A DNA stretch of 64,000 bases from Rhodocyclaceae bacterium (lineage in GTDB: Bacteria > Pseudomonadota > Gammaproteobacteria > Burkholderiales > Rhodocyclaceae): the NCBI GenBank assembly GCA_016704145.1, contig JADJAS010000001.1:124001-188000 (forward strand), in the 5' to 3' direction. Positions 26,577-34,229 of this stretch are shown piece by piece (positions within the stretch are counted from its first letter, which is position 1; each line of letters begins with the position of its first letter). Below the pieces are notes generated by a model. It did no database searches, was not told where the DNA came from, and saw only the letters and a program-made list of their open reading frames with translations. A program made the translations under genes and the position numbers.

Positions 26577-27752
26577 TCAGACCATGCCGCCGAGGATGGC
26601 GCCGCCGGTGGGGACGCCGACGCCGGAAGTCACCAGCGCATGGCGTACCGGCTTCTTCGGCTGGTTGACCGATGTACCGCGCACCAGGCGCACCGCCTCG
26701 ACGATGCCGTTCACACCATGGATATACGCCTCCGACAGCTGGCCGCCGTGGGTGTTGGTGGGCAGCCGGCCGCCGGGACGCAGATTGCCGTCCTTGACGA
26801 AATCCGCCGCCTCGCCGTAATTGCAAAAACCCCAGGATTCGAGCTGCCAGAGCACGATGGGCGTGAAGGCATCGTAGATCACCGCCGCGTCGATGTCCTT
26901 GGCGGCGAGCCCGCACTGGGCATAGGCCTCGTCGGCGGCCAGATCCATCTCCGGAATGCGGGCGATTTCCTCGCGATAGAACGAGGTCATCTCCTCCTGG
27001 TCACGGGCGGCGCATTGCGCGACGCCGCGGATCATGACGCCGGGCTGCTTCAGATCCCTGGCACGCTCGGGCGTGGTCACCACCACCGCGCAACCACCGT
27101 CGCTTTCCTGGCAGCAGTCGTACAGGCGCAGCGGTTCGCAGATCTTCTTGGCCGTGTCGTATTCCTCGCGGGTAAACGGGCGCTGATGGAAGAAGGCCGC
27201 CGGATTGTTCACCGCGTACTCGCGCGTCGAGTGAGCAATCTCGAACAGGGCATCGCGCGAGCAGCCAGTGAGGTGCATGTAGCGCTGGGTGAACATCGCC
27301 ACCCATGACGCCGGCGTCAGCAGACCGAACGGCATGTACCAGCTGTAGTGGATGGCGCTGCCGGTGATCAGGTTGCCGGAGACGCCGCTCGAATAACGTT
27401 GCCCCGAACGCCCATTCAGCGCCCGATAGCAGACCACGGTTTCGGCGACACCGGTGGCCACGGCCATGGCCGCCTGCAACAGCGTGCCGGTGGCGGCGCC
27501 GCCGCCATAGGGAATCCGGCTGTACAACTTGAGGTCGCCGCAGCCGACGGCGCGCGCGACATCGACTTCCTCGTTCTGGTCGATGGTGAAAGTGACCATG
27601 CCATCGACGTCCGACGGCTTCAGACCGGCGTCGTCGAGCGCCTTCTTGACCGCTTCCGCGGCCAGCGCCAGTTCGGAACGTCCCGAATCCTTCGAGAACT
27701 CGGTGGAGCCAATGCCGACGATCGCGGCCTTGTCAGAAATTCGCGCAACCAT
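26577..27752 (-). CDS. ltp2: Thiolase-fold lipid-transfer protein, Ltp2-like steroid side-chain aldolase (391 aa)
   Basis: Thiolase superfamily member of the nonspecific-lipid-transfer type: AIVGIGSTEFSKDSGRSELA at the start, PYGGGAATGTLLQAAMAVA, then GGRLPTNTHGGQLSEAYIHG and the C-terminal ALVTSGVGVPTGGAILGG. The usual thiolase catalytic Cys environment is absent, as in Ltp2. In actinobacteria Ltp2 with the DUF35 protein ChsH2 performs the retro-aldol cleavage of the last propionyl-CoA side chain, leaving the 17-ketosteroid. Here the gene is 3 bases after the MaoC gene and follows a MaoC-DUF35 gene, the same set, which supports the assignment by synteny. Confidence 0.8.
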   Translation of the reverse strand: MVARISDKAAIVGIGSTEFSKDSGRSELALAAEAVKKALDDAGLKPSDVDGMVTFTIDQNEEVDVARAVGCGDLKLYSRIPYGGGAATGTLLQAAMAVATGVAETVVCYRALNGRSGQRYSSGVSGNLITGSAIHYSWYMPFGLLTPASWVAMFTQRYMHLTGCSRDALFEIAHSTREYAVNNPAAFFHQRPFTREEYDTAKKICEPLRLYDCCQESDGGCAVVVTTPERARDLKQPGVMIRGVAQCAARDQEEMTSFYREEIARIPEMDLAADEAYAQCGLAAKDIDAAVIYDAFTPIVLWQLESWGFCNYGEAADFVKDGNLRPGGRLPTNTHGGQLSEAYIHGVNGIVEAVRLVRGTSVNQPKKPVRHALVTSGVGVPTGGAILGGMV

Positions 27753-27755
27753 TGC

Positions 27756-28184
27756 TCAAGCCTCCTTGGGCAGCGCCACGCGGACGATGCCGGCCATGTG
27801 GGTACCCCAGACGTTGTTGTCGCCGCTGTAGGCGATATCGACCGTTCCGGCCGCGTCGTCCCTGGCGTTCACTTCCGCGGTGATGGTCATGATGAATCCA
27901 GGCAGATTGGGCGCACCCAGCTTCACGTCGATGCGCTTGATCGTGCAGTCGGGTCCCGCCCAGTCGGTGACGTAACGGCCGATCAGACCGTTGCTGGTCA
28001 GGATGTTCATGAAAATGTCGGGCAAACCGCCGGCTTGGGCCGCCGCCTTGTCGTGGTGCACCGGCGTGAAATCCCGCGAGGCGATCGCCCCGCCGATGAT
28101 CAGGCCCGATGTGATGTCGATTTTCAGCGGCGGCAGTTTCTCGCCAATGGCGACGCTGCCAAAGCGCCTCGTGGTCTTGTTCAT
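27756..28184 (-). CDS. chsH1: MaoC-type hydratase, ChsH1-like (142 aa)
   Basis: Single hot-dog domain. The hydratase motif ASRDFTPVHHDKAAAQAGG (about 35-53) contains the Asp-His pair of MaoC enzymes. It is flanked by the MaoC-DUF35 gene (27 bases upstream) and the Ltp2-like gene (3 bases downstream). In Mycobacterium, ChsH1 pairs with the MaoC half of ChsH2 to hydrate the steroid C17-side-chain enoyl-CoA before aldol cleavage. The same role is inferred here from order and size. Confidence 0.8.
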   Translation of the reverse strand: MNKTTRRFGSVAIGEKLPPLKIDITSGLIIGGAIASRDFTPVHHDKAAAQAGGLPDIFMNILTSNGLIGRYVTDWAGPDCTIKRIDVKLGAPNLPGFIMTITAEVNARDDAAGTVDIAYSGDNNVWGTHMAGIVRVALPKEA

Positions 28185-28211
28185 GTATGGTCTCGCTATG
28201 CTGTGGAATGC

Positions 28212-29186
28212 TCAGGCGGGATAGAAATTGGGCAGCATGGTCTTGTCGTCCACGCGCTCGACCTTGCCCTTCACCTTCATGCCGATGAACACCTGTTCGG
28301 GCGCGCAACCGGCCAGATTGGCGATCAGGCGCGTGCCTTCGCGCAACTGCACGACGGCGCAAAGCAGCGGGTAGGGATAGCCGGGAAACTTCGGATAGTG
28401 GAGTTCGGTGAAGCTGTAAACCTCGCCATCGAGGCTCGACTCGATGGCGTCCCATGCCGTCGAATTGCACTTGCCGCACATCGGCCGGGGCGGATGGCGC
28501 AAGCTGCCGCACCCCTTGCAGCGCTGGATCATCAGCTTGCCCTGGTCGATGGCCTCCCACCACCAGGCGTTGTCGTGCCCGCGCGGCGCCTGGATGCGCG
28601 TCGGCAGCGCCGGCTTTTCGGCTGCCGCGCCGGCGGTACTCGTCTTGGCTTCGGCAGTCTCGGCATTGGGCTTGAACTTCAGCACGCGGAACACCTGGCG
28701 CCCGATGTCCGCGCCGCTCTGGTCGGTGAATTTCGTCACTGTCTCGATGAAGTAGCCAACGCCGCGCCCCGTGGTCTTGCGCTCGGAGATGTTGTCGATG
28801 ACGGTATGGGCCGTCACCTGATCACCAGGCCGCAAGTCGCGATAAAACTCGGTGACGGTATTGGTGCCCAGCACGCCGACATAGCCGTGGGCATCGAAGA
28901 CCTTGTGCAGTTCACGCTGCACGTCCAGTTCCGGTTCCTGGCACATCGAGTACCCTTCCATCGACCAGATCTGCAGCATCGTCGGCGGGGCAATGATTCC
29001 GCCCTTGCTGGACTTGGCCGCGAATTCCGGATCGTGATAGACGGGGTTCTCGTCGCCGGTCACCTCCGTCCAGTGGCGAATCATGGCCAAATTGACATCA
29101 TCCTTGCCCCGCTTTGGCGCGCTGACTTCGCGCCCGACGTAGGCGCGAACTTCCGCTTCAAGGTCCCTGTTTTCGTCTGCTGTCAT
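28212..29186 (-). CDS. chsH2: MaoC-DUF35 fusion protein, ChsH2-like (324 aa)
   Basis: Residues about 1-175 form a MaoC-like hot-dog domain (VNLAMIRHWTEVTGDENPVY). A linker rich in Ala/Glu follows. The C-terminal DUF35 part has a rubredoxin-like zinc ribbon, CKGCGSLRHPPRPMCGKC (about 222-239), and an OB-fold tail. This domain order is diagnostic for ChsH2, where the DUF35 half binds the Ltp2 aldolase and the MaoC half pairs with ChsH1. The start at 29186 is preferred for GGGGAAG ahead of it; ATG 29219 is also open. First in the chsH2-chsH1-ltp2 block, behind the KstD-like gene. Confidence 0.85.
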   Translation of the reverse strand: MTADENRDLEAEVRAYVGREVSAPKRGKDDVNLAMIRHWTEVTGDENPVYHDPEFAAKSSKGGIIAPPTMLQIWSMEGYSMCQEPELDVQRELHKVFDAHGYVGVLGTNTVTEFYRDLRPGDQVTAHTVIDNISERKTTGRGVGYFIETVTKFTDQSGADIGRQVFRVLKFKPNAETAEAKTSTAGAAAEKPALPTRIQAPRGHDNAWWWEAIDQGKLMIQRCKGCGSLRHPPRPMCGKCNSTAWDAIESSLDGEVYSFTELHYPKFPGYPYPLLCAVVQLREGTRLIANLAGCAPEQVFIGMKVKGKVERVDDKTMLPNFYPA

Positions 29187-29231
29187 GCCTGCTTCCCCAT
29201 GTGGTTCGCCCGCGCTCATCGCGGCGAAGGA

Positions 29232-30719
29232 TCAACGAATAATTCGCGCTTGTTGTCTAGCCGCCGCCTGGCCGGCCTGACGGCCAAAGAAACTCGAATC
29301 GCCGAGCGACATGCCCGAGCTGTAGCCCTCGCCCCAGCGGGGCAGGCCGCAGGCCGTGCGCCCCGCCGCGAAAAGCCCGGGAACCGCCTCGCCGGCGGGC
29401 GTCAATACCCGGCCGTCCGTGGCCGTCCACAGGCCGCCGAGCGTGAACATGCTGGCCGGATAATCTGCGGGGCAATAGCTCAACGCCGCGAACGGGGCCT
29501 GGGTCAAGGGTTTCAGGAATGCCGCCTGCTTGTGCCACAGCGGGTCCGCGCCTTGCGCGGCATGCCGGTTGTAGCCCTCGACGGTGTGCGTCAGTTCGCC
29601 CGCCGGCAAACCGAGTTCGCGCTCTACCTCGTCCCATGTCTCCCCGACGGCCGCAATGTCGACATTCGGATTGGTCACCGGCCGCGCGAAAATCTCGTCG
29701 TCCACCAACAGCCATGCGCGGCCATTGGGCTGACGCAGCATGTAATGCGTCACGCGGCCGTGATAGGCATCCTCGTTGATGAAGCGTTGCCCGAGTTCAT
29801 TGACGAATATGCCCTTGACCAGCGACTCGGGAGGAAAAAACGGTCGCGTGGCGAAGAACTGATCCATGTGTATCGCGGCGGCACCGACGGATATGCCCAT
29901 GCGGATGCCGGAACCGTCGTCGTTGCCACCCGTGGTCGGATTTGGACAGCCCAGCACCAGCGGCGCATAGGTGCGCAACATTGCCTCGTTGCAAATGAAG
30001 CCACCGGCGCAAAGGACGACGCCGCGATGCGCGCGCACCGCGCGCGGCTCGCCATCGATGCGCACCACGACGCCATGGACGGCGTCGTTGCGGTCGGCCA
30101 CCAGGGCCAATGCCCGGGCGTTGCAATGCGCGGTGGCACCGCGTTCGAGCGCGCGGGCGCAGAGCTTCTCCATGATGAGCTTGCCCGCGCCCCAACCCGG
30201 CAATTGCGCCGCGTGGCCACGCGGCGCCGGCCTGGCCTGCTGGGCGAACGGCCAGGCGGCCTCGCTACCGGACCAGATCAGGGTATCGTCGGTCAGGGGT
30301 TCCAGCCACTTACCCGGCAGATAGGTGCCTTTGAACGGAATGCCCTGCTCGGCCAGCCAATGGAAATGCGCGACGGCGTTGTCGGCATAGCGCCGGACCC
30401 GCGCCTCGTCCGCGCCAGGACCACCCGCCATCATCAGATACTTGAAGAAGTCGTCCGTCGCATCCTCGAAACCGGCGGCCCGCTGCGCGGGCGTGCCCCC
30501 ACCGCCGCCGAGATAGAACTCGCCACCGGAGAGCGCGGCGCTGCCTCCGCCAGCCGAAGCCACTTCGAAGACATCAACGCGCGCCCCGGCGTTGCGCGCC
30601 TCGATCGCCGCGCAAGCGCCGGCGATGCCGAAACCGACGATCAGAACATCGGTTTCCGCATCCCACCGCTCGACGTCGTCCAGACGCAGTGGCCGGGATG
30701 GTGAACAATCGATTGCCAA
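29232..30719 (-). CDS. FAD-binding dehydrogenase, KstD/fumarate-reductase superfamily (495 aa)
   Basis: FAD site VLIVGFGIAGACAAIEARNA near residues 25-44, with GGFICNEAMLRTYAP mid-protein and a C-terminal FAASGRT-type motif, here LFAAGRTACGLPRWGEGYSS. The overall plan matches 3-ketosteroid dehydrogenases and related flavoproteins, but the KstD tail motif with Tyr (as in the gene at 41144) is replaced, so ring and position specificity are uncertain. The TTG start at 30719 has AGGGGA six bases upstream. First gene after S10 and leads the chsH2-chsH1-ltp2 operon. Confidence 0.78.
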   Translation of the reverse strand: MAIDCSPSRPLRLDDVERWDAETDVLIVGFGIAGACAAIEARNAGARVDVFEVASAGGGSAALSGGEFYLGGGGGTPAQRAAGFEDATDDFFKYLMMAGGPGADEARVRRYADNAVAHFHWLAEQGIPFKGTYLPGKWLEPLTDDTLIWSGSEAAWPFAQQARPAPRGHAAQLPGWGAGKLIMEKLCARALERGATAHCNARALALVADRNDAVHGVVVRIDGEPRAVRAHRGVVLCAGGFICNEAMLRTYAPLVLGCPNPTTGGNDDGSGIRMGISVGAAAIHMDQFFATRPFFPPESLVKGIFVNELGQRFINEDAYHGRVTHYMLRQPNGRAWLLVDDEIFARPVTNPNVDIAAVGETWDEVERELGLPAGELTHTVEGYNRHAAQGADPLWHKQAAFLKPLTQAPFAALSYCPADYPASMFTLGGLWTATDGRVLTPAGEAVPGLFAAGRTACGLPRWGEGYSSGMSLGDSSFFGRQAGQAAARQQARIIR

Positions 30720-30751
30720 CGGATTCCCCTACAGGATAGCCATGTTGTCAA

Positions 30752-30795
30752 AGCATGGGGCGAGGAGCCGGCGCTGTCATACCTCATTCAGATTA
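30752..30795 (-). promoter_or_regulatory. Regulon-type promoter S10 upstream of the KstD-like/chsH/ltp2 operon
   Basis: Read leftwards: TAATCT-GAAT-GAGG-TATGA, with CATGCT 38 bases after the start. This is the most diverged dyad but keeps the TATGA end seen in S8 and the same spacing. The start codon lies 33 bases after the hexamer. Confidence 0.45.
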
Positions 30796-30816
30796 GGATG
30801 AGATCGGGGTATGCCT

Positions 30817-31455
30817 TCAGTCGCCCGACAGCGGTTGCCGGGCCTTCAGCCTGACCAGATGCGCGACGCCTGGCATCTCGATGCGCTTGCGGCCCGGCTC
30901 TTCCACCCGCAGCGGCGACGTCGCCACCATGCTGGCGTGGCAGCGGCGCGCAAGTTCCTGGTAGGTGCGGGTGCCGGTGCGCTTGCCGTCGATTTCCTGC
31001 TGGGATAATTCGCGCACGACTTTCGCCGGCATGCCGGCCACCAGGCAGCGCGGCGGAATTTCCGCGCCCGCCTTGACGAAGGCGCAGGCACCGACGATGG
31101 ACGATTCGCCGACGTAGGCATTGTCCATGACCACGGCGTTCATGCCGATCATCACGTTCCGGCCGATCCGGCAGCCATGCAGGACGGCGCCGTGACCGAT
31201 GTGGCCGTTTTCCTCGACCAACGTCTCGGTGCCGGGAAAACCGTGCATGACGCAGGTGTCCTGAATGTTGACACCGGCCCCGATCACCAGCCGACCGAAG
31301 TCGCCGCGCAAGCTGGCGCACGGGCCGATGTAACAGCCGGGGCCGACCACGACGTCGCCGATCAGCACGGCGCTAGGATGGACGAAAGCGGTGGCGTCCA
31401 CCACCGGCACCACGCCATCGATGGCGTAGACGACGAGCGATTCTGTCAACGACAT
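30817..31455 (-). CDS. PaaY/CaiE-like left-handed beta-helix protein (212 aa)
   Basis: Hexapeptide-repeat trimer of the gamma-carbonic-anhydrase/PaaY group: VHPSAVLIGDVVVGPGCYIG, NIQDTCVMHGFPG, GHIGHGAVLHGCRIGRNVMI. The metal His residues are spread over MHG, GHIGHG and LHG as in the family. PaaY is a thioesterase that clears dead-end CoA esters in phenylacetate metabolism; CaiE is its carnitine counterpart. A CoA-thioester rescue role in the steroid pathway is a reasonable inference. It lies 17 bases downstream of the sulfotransferase gene and is likely cotranscribed. Confidence 0.85.
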   Translation of the reverse strand: MSLTESLVVYAIDGVVPVVDATAFVHPSAVLIGDVVVGPGCYIGPCASLRGDFGRLVIGAGVNIQDTCVMHGFPGTETLVEENGHIGHGAVLHGCRIGRNVMIGMNAVVMDNAYVGESSIVGACAFVKAGAEIPPRCLVAGMPAKVVRELSQQEIDGKRTGTRTYQELARRCHASMVATSPLRVEEPGRKRIEMPGVAHLVRLKARQPLSGD

Positions 31456-31472
31456 GAACTCCTCCCCGACGG

Positions 31473-32747
31473 TTACGACTTCGTCTCCGCGCGAACCGGA
31501 AAGCGATCGAAATAGAAACGGAACCGCTCGCGCAACTCGGCGGGTTCGGTCGCGAAATCACGCCGCAGGTTGTAAACAACCCTGCCTTCCTTGCCGCGCG
31601 GATGGCCATCGATATAGCCCTTGAGTCGCCGCCGCGCCGCGTCGATCAACTCGAGGCCGGCGACACGATACACCTGCTCCGCCGTGGCCATCTCGTCGGC
31701 CATGAAAACATGGAACAACGAATCGAAACTGCGTTCCGCCGGCACCAGCGACCGGTCGCGCACCCAGGCACGCAGCAGGTGTTCGACACGATCGCTCCAG
31801 TAGTCGATGAGCGCCCTGGCATCGACCCGCCGGCGGCCGATTCGTTGCGAGTAGGCCTGCATGGTGACCGTCGACTGGATCACCGCGACCGGATCGCGGT
31901 GGGTGAAGATCACCGTGGCGTCGGGAAACACCCGGTTCAGCACCGGCAATTGCTCGACATGCTGGGGACACTTCAGCACCCAGCGCGCCCTTGTATCGCC
32001 ACGTTGGCGCCGCTGCCATTGCAGCAGCTTGAGCACGGTCTTCATGTACTCGTAATGCGGCGCCTGGTCGTGCGCGCAGTAATGGTCGCGCCAGAACGGC
32101 GAATGATTCAGCCACTCGAAGTTGTACGAGGCGAAGTCGGGCCCCATCAACTCCAGTTCCTCGTGGATGTGATCCGGCGCCATCGGATGCATGGCGGCGA
32201 TGAATGGCGTGGTGCGCTGCATGCCTTCCCAGGCCTCCAGACAGCGGCGATAGCGCGGATCGGTACCGTCCGGCAGCGGCGGCTCGCCGGGCAAGGGCAC
32301 GGGCTCGTACGACTCCCAGAGCGGCAGGGAGTGGAAGCGCGAATCCTCGGCCAGCATGTTGACGAGATGCGTGGTGCCGGAGCGCGGCAGGCCGGCGACG
32401 ATGACGGGACGATCGATCCTTTCGGCGCGGATCTCCGGATGTTGCTTCAACGTTGCCCGGATCAACAGGCGATTGCTGGCGTAGCGGACCAGGTAACCAT
32501 GCAAAGTCAGTCGTGACAGGGCGGTGATTTCAGGATCGCTGTCCCAGCCTTCGCGCAGCACGCGCAGGCGAAGCCGGAAGTCGTCGGGCCCGAAGTCCGT
32601 AAGCCCCGTGCGCCGGCGCGCCGCCTCCAGGATGGCATGCTCGCTGAAATCCACCGGCACGGTCTCCGCCCAGGCCAAGGCCTGACGCTGGGTTTCGGAA
32701 AGTCGCGGACTCGCCAGGTCATCGATATCGATGACGTTATCGGCCAC
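31473..32747 (-). CDS. PAPS-dependent sulfotransferase family protein, second copy (424 aa)
   Basis: Same family as the enzyme at 19110-20276. PAPS loop VIVAGLPRSGTTHLVNMLAE at about 115-134, 3'-phosphate site TVIFTHRDPVAVIQSTVTMQ, and a C-terminal tail that ends in the DxFP region typical of Sulfotransferase_3. The GTG start at 32747 has GGAGAAG upstream and overlaps the end of the tetR gene by 11 bases, so the two are coupled. The N-terminal 60 residues (TGLTDFGPDDFRLRL) resemble the other copy's, which shows the two are paralogues. Confidence 0.85.
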   Translation of the reverse strand: MADNVIDIDDLASPRLSETQRQALAWAETVPVDFSEHAILEAARRRTGLTDFGPDDFRLRLRVLREGWDSDPEITALSRLTLHGYLVRYASNRLLIRATLKQHPEIRAERIDRPVIVAGLPRSGTTHLVNMLAEDSRFHSLPLWESYEPVPLPGEPPLPDGTDPRYRRCLEAWEGMQRTTPFIAAMHPMAPDHIHEELELMGPDFASYNFEWLNHSPFWRDHYCAHDQAPHYEYMKTVLKLLQWQRRQRGDTRARWVLKCPQHVEQLPVLNRVFPDATVIFTHRDPVAVIQSTVTMQAYSQRIGRRRVDARALIDYWSDRVEHLLRAWVRDRSLVPAERSFDSLFHVFMADEMATAEQVYRVAGLELIDAARRRLKGYIDGHPRGKEGRVVYNLRRDFATEPAELRERFRFYFDRFPVRAETKS

Positions 32748-33465
32748 GGTGCTTCTCCATATCGTCCATCGGCTTCTCGATGCCGTTCGGGCGCGGCCCC
32801 TGCAGAATGGCAACAATCGCTTCTTCCAGCGTCTGCAGAAACAGCTCTGTGTTCATCGAGTCATCCATGGCGTTGGCCAGTTCGAGCATACGCAGGTGAT
32901 CGGCCAGTCCGTGAAACAACAACACGGCCGCCAGCATGGTCCTTTGCCTGAGTACCGCGGCGGGCACGGCCTGCCCGGCCATGGCGCGCCCAAGGAACAC
33001 CACGAGGCGATCGTTGGCCGGCAGCCTGAGAGGCGATGGGCCCACATGATGCGCGTGCACCGTGTGCAGCGCGACCAGTTGCGCGTTGATGCGGATGAAA
33101 TCCCGGCCGCCGTCCGGGTCGGTCAACTTCTCGGCCACCGGCCGGAGGAAGGCGCGGACAACATCGCGCAGGCCGAACTGACCGGCGCGCTCGATCTCGT
33201 CGAGCATCATGTGTCGCCGAGCGACAATACCCGGCACGTGCTTGTCGATGATGGCCTGGAGCAAACTGTCCCGCCCACCGAAGTGATACTGGCACACGGC
33301 AGCGTTGCGCTGCCCGGCCAGCTTGCCGATCTCGGCGAGCGTCACGCCATCCACCCCCCGCATGGCGAACAATTGCTCGGCGACGGAAATCAGCTTGGCT
33401 CGTGTCGCCGCGCTGCGCGCCGTCAGGCGCCCCCGGAAAACCTCGCCGCTCAATGGCGCGGTCAT
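32737..33465 (-). CDS. TetR/AcrR-family transcriptional regulator (242 aa)
   Basis: N-terminal helix-turn-helix: TRAKLISVAEQLFAMRGVDG, then VTLAEIGKLAGQRNAAVCQY with HFGGRDSLLQAIID, the classical TetR DNA-binding pattern (about 19-72). The rest is an all-helical ligand domain. It is the only clear DNA-binding regulator inside the steroid block, so it is a candidate for the local genes or for the AT-rich site at 35535-35579. The dyad of the S1-S11 promoters sits at an activator position, which is unusual for TetR proteins, so I do not assign it to that site. Confidence 0.88.
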   Translation of the reverse strand: MTAPLSGEVFRGRLTARSAATRAKLISVAEQLFAMRGVDGVTLAEIGKLAGQRNAAVCQYHFGGRDSLLQAIIDKHVPGIVARRHMMLDEIERAGQFGLRDVVRAFLRPVAEKLTDPDGGRDFIRINAQLVALHTVHAHHVGPSPLRLPANDRLVVFLGRAMAGQAVPAAVLRQRTMLAAVLLFHGLADHLRMLELANAMDDSMNTELFLQTLEEAIVAILQGPRPNGIEKPMDDMEKHRGR

Positions 33466-33470
33466 GTTCG

Positions 33471-34229
33471 CTAACCCACCACCGAGTAACCGCCATCCAC
33501 CGGCAGGGTCTGGCCCGTGATGAAGCGCGCCGCCGCGCTGGTCAGGAACAACACGGCGCCGGCGACGTCCGATGGATCGCCGATTCGCCTCATGGGCGTG
33601 CGCGCGAGCACCGGCTCTAACATGGCCGGCTCCGACTCAAAGTACTTCATCATGTTGCTGCGGATAAAGCCGGCCGCCACGGCATTGACGCGTATGCCCT
33701 GGTCGGCCCAGGCCATCGCCAGCGTCTTGGTCAGCTGCACGATGCCGGCCTTGGCGGCGCCATAGCCCGGCACCGCCGTGACGCCGAAATACGATGTCAT
33801 GGACGCCAGACCGATGATGCTGCCGCCACCGGGCAGCGCGCTGCCGGCAAGTTTCGCCTGGCAGGCACGGGCCATGCGGTAGGCGCCGACAAGATTGACC
33901 TGCACCGACCGCGCGAAGACCTCCGGCTCGTACTCGTTGCTGGCGGCAAAATTGCAACCGGCGTTGTTCACGAGGATATCGAGCCTAGGCAGCGCATCGG
34001 CCACGGCTTGAATCTGGCGGTTGTCAGTCAGTTCCAGTTGAAGATATCGATACCCGACTGCATCGGTGCCATAGTCGGCGGCGCTCGGCCGGGTCCCGGT
34101 GATCGTGACCTCGGCGCCGGCGTCCCGGTAGGCGGCCGCGATTCCAGCGCCAATGCCGTGACTGCCGCCCGTTACCAACACATGAGCACCGCGATAGTCG
34201 TGGCTTACGTTGGGCCAGCTTGCATTCAT
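33471..34229 (-). CDS. Short-chain dehydrogenase/reductase (252 aa)
   Basis: Classical SDR: VLVTGGSHGIGAGIAAAYRD, NNAGCNFAAS, catalytic Ser in LASMTSYFG, Tyr-Lys in PGYGAAKAG, and the closing FITGQTLPVDGGYSVVG. It overlaps the upstream MBL gene by 4 bases and ends 5 bases before the tetR gene, so the run MBL-SDR-tetR-sulfotransferase-PaaY is one unit. Hydroxysteroid or hydroxyacyl substrates are possible. Confidence 0.88.
   Translation of the reverse strand: MNASWPNVSHDYRGAHVLVTGGSHGIGAGIAAAYRDAGAEVTITGTRPSAADYGTDAVGYRYLQLELTDNRQIQAVADALPRLDILVNNAGCNFAASNEYEPEVFARSVQVNLVGAYRMARACQAKLAGSALPGGGSIIGLASMTSYFGVTAVPGYGAAKAGIVQLTKTLAMAWADQGIRVNAVAAGFIRSNMMKYFESEPAMLEPVLARTPMRRIGDPSDVAGAVLFLTSAAARFITGQTLPVDGGYSVVG

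Noticed and set aside
27348..30704. A 1118-codon open frame on the plus strand opposite the ltp2/chsH/KstD genes
   Set aside because: It is antisense to four well-supported genes with intact motifs. Its residue composition is that of high-GC antisense sequence, and it shows no recognisable domain.
32502..32525. Another repeat-like start (AAAGTCAGTCGTG) in the second sulfotransferase gene
   Set aside because: Only the first 13 bases match; the remainder has no similarity to the consensus.
32737..33465. The TetR protein as regulator of the S1-S11 promoters
   Set aside because: The dyad position near -42 suits an activator, and the tetR gene itself does not have an S-type site. It remains possible but unsupported.
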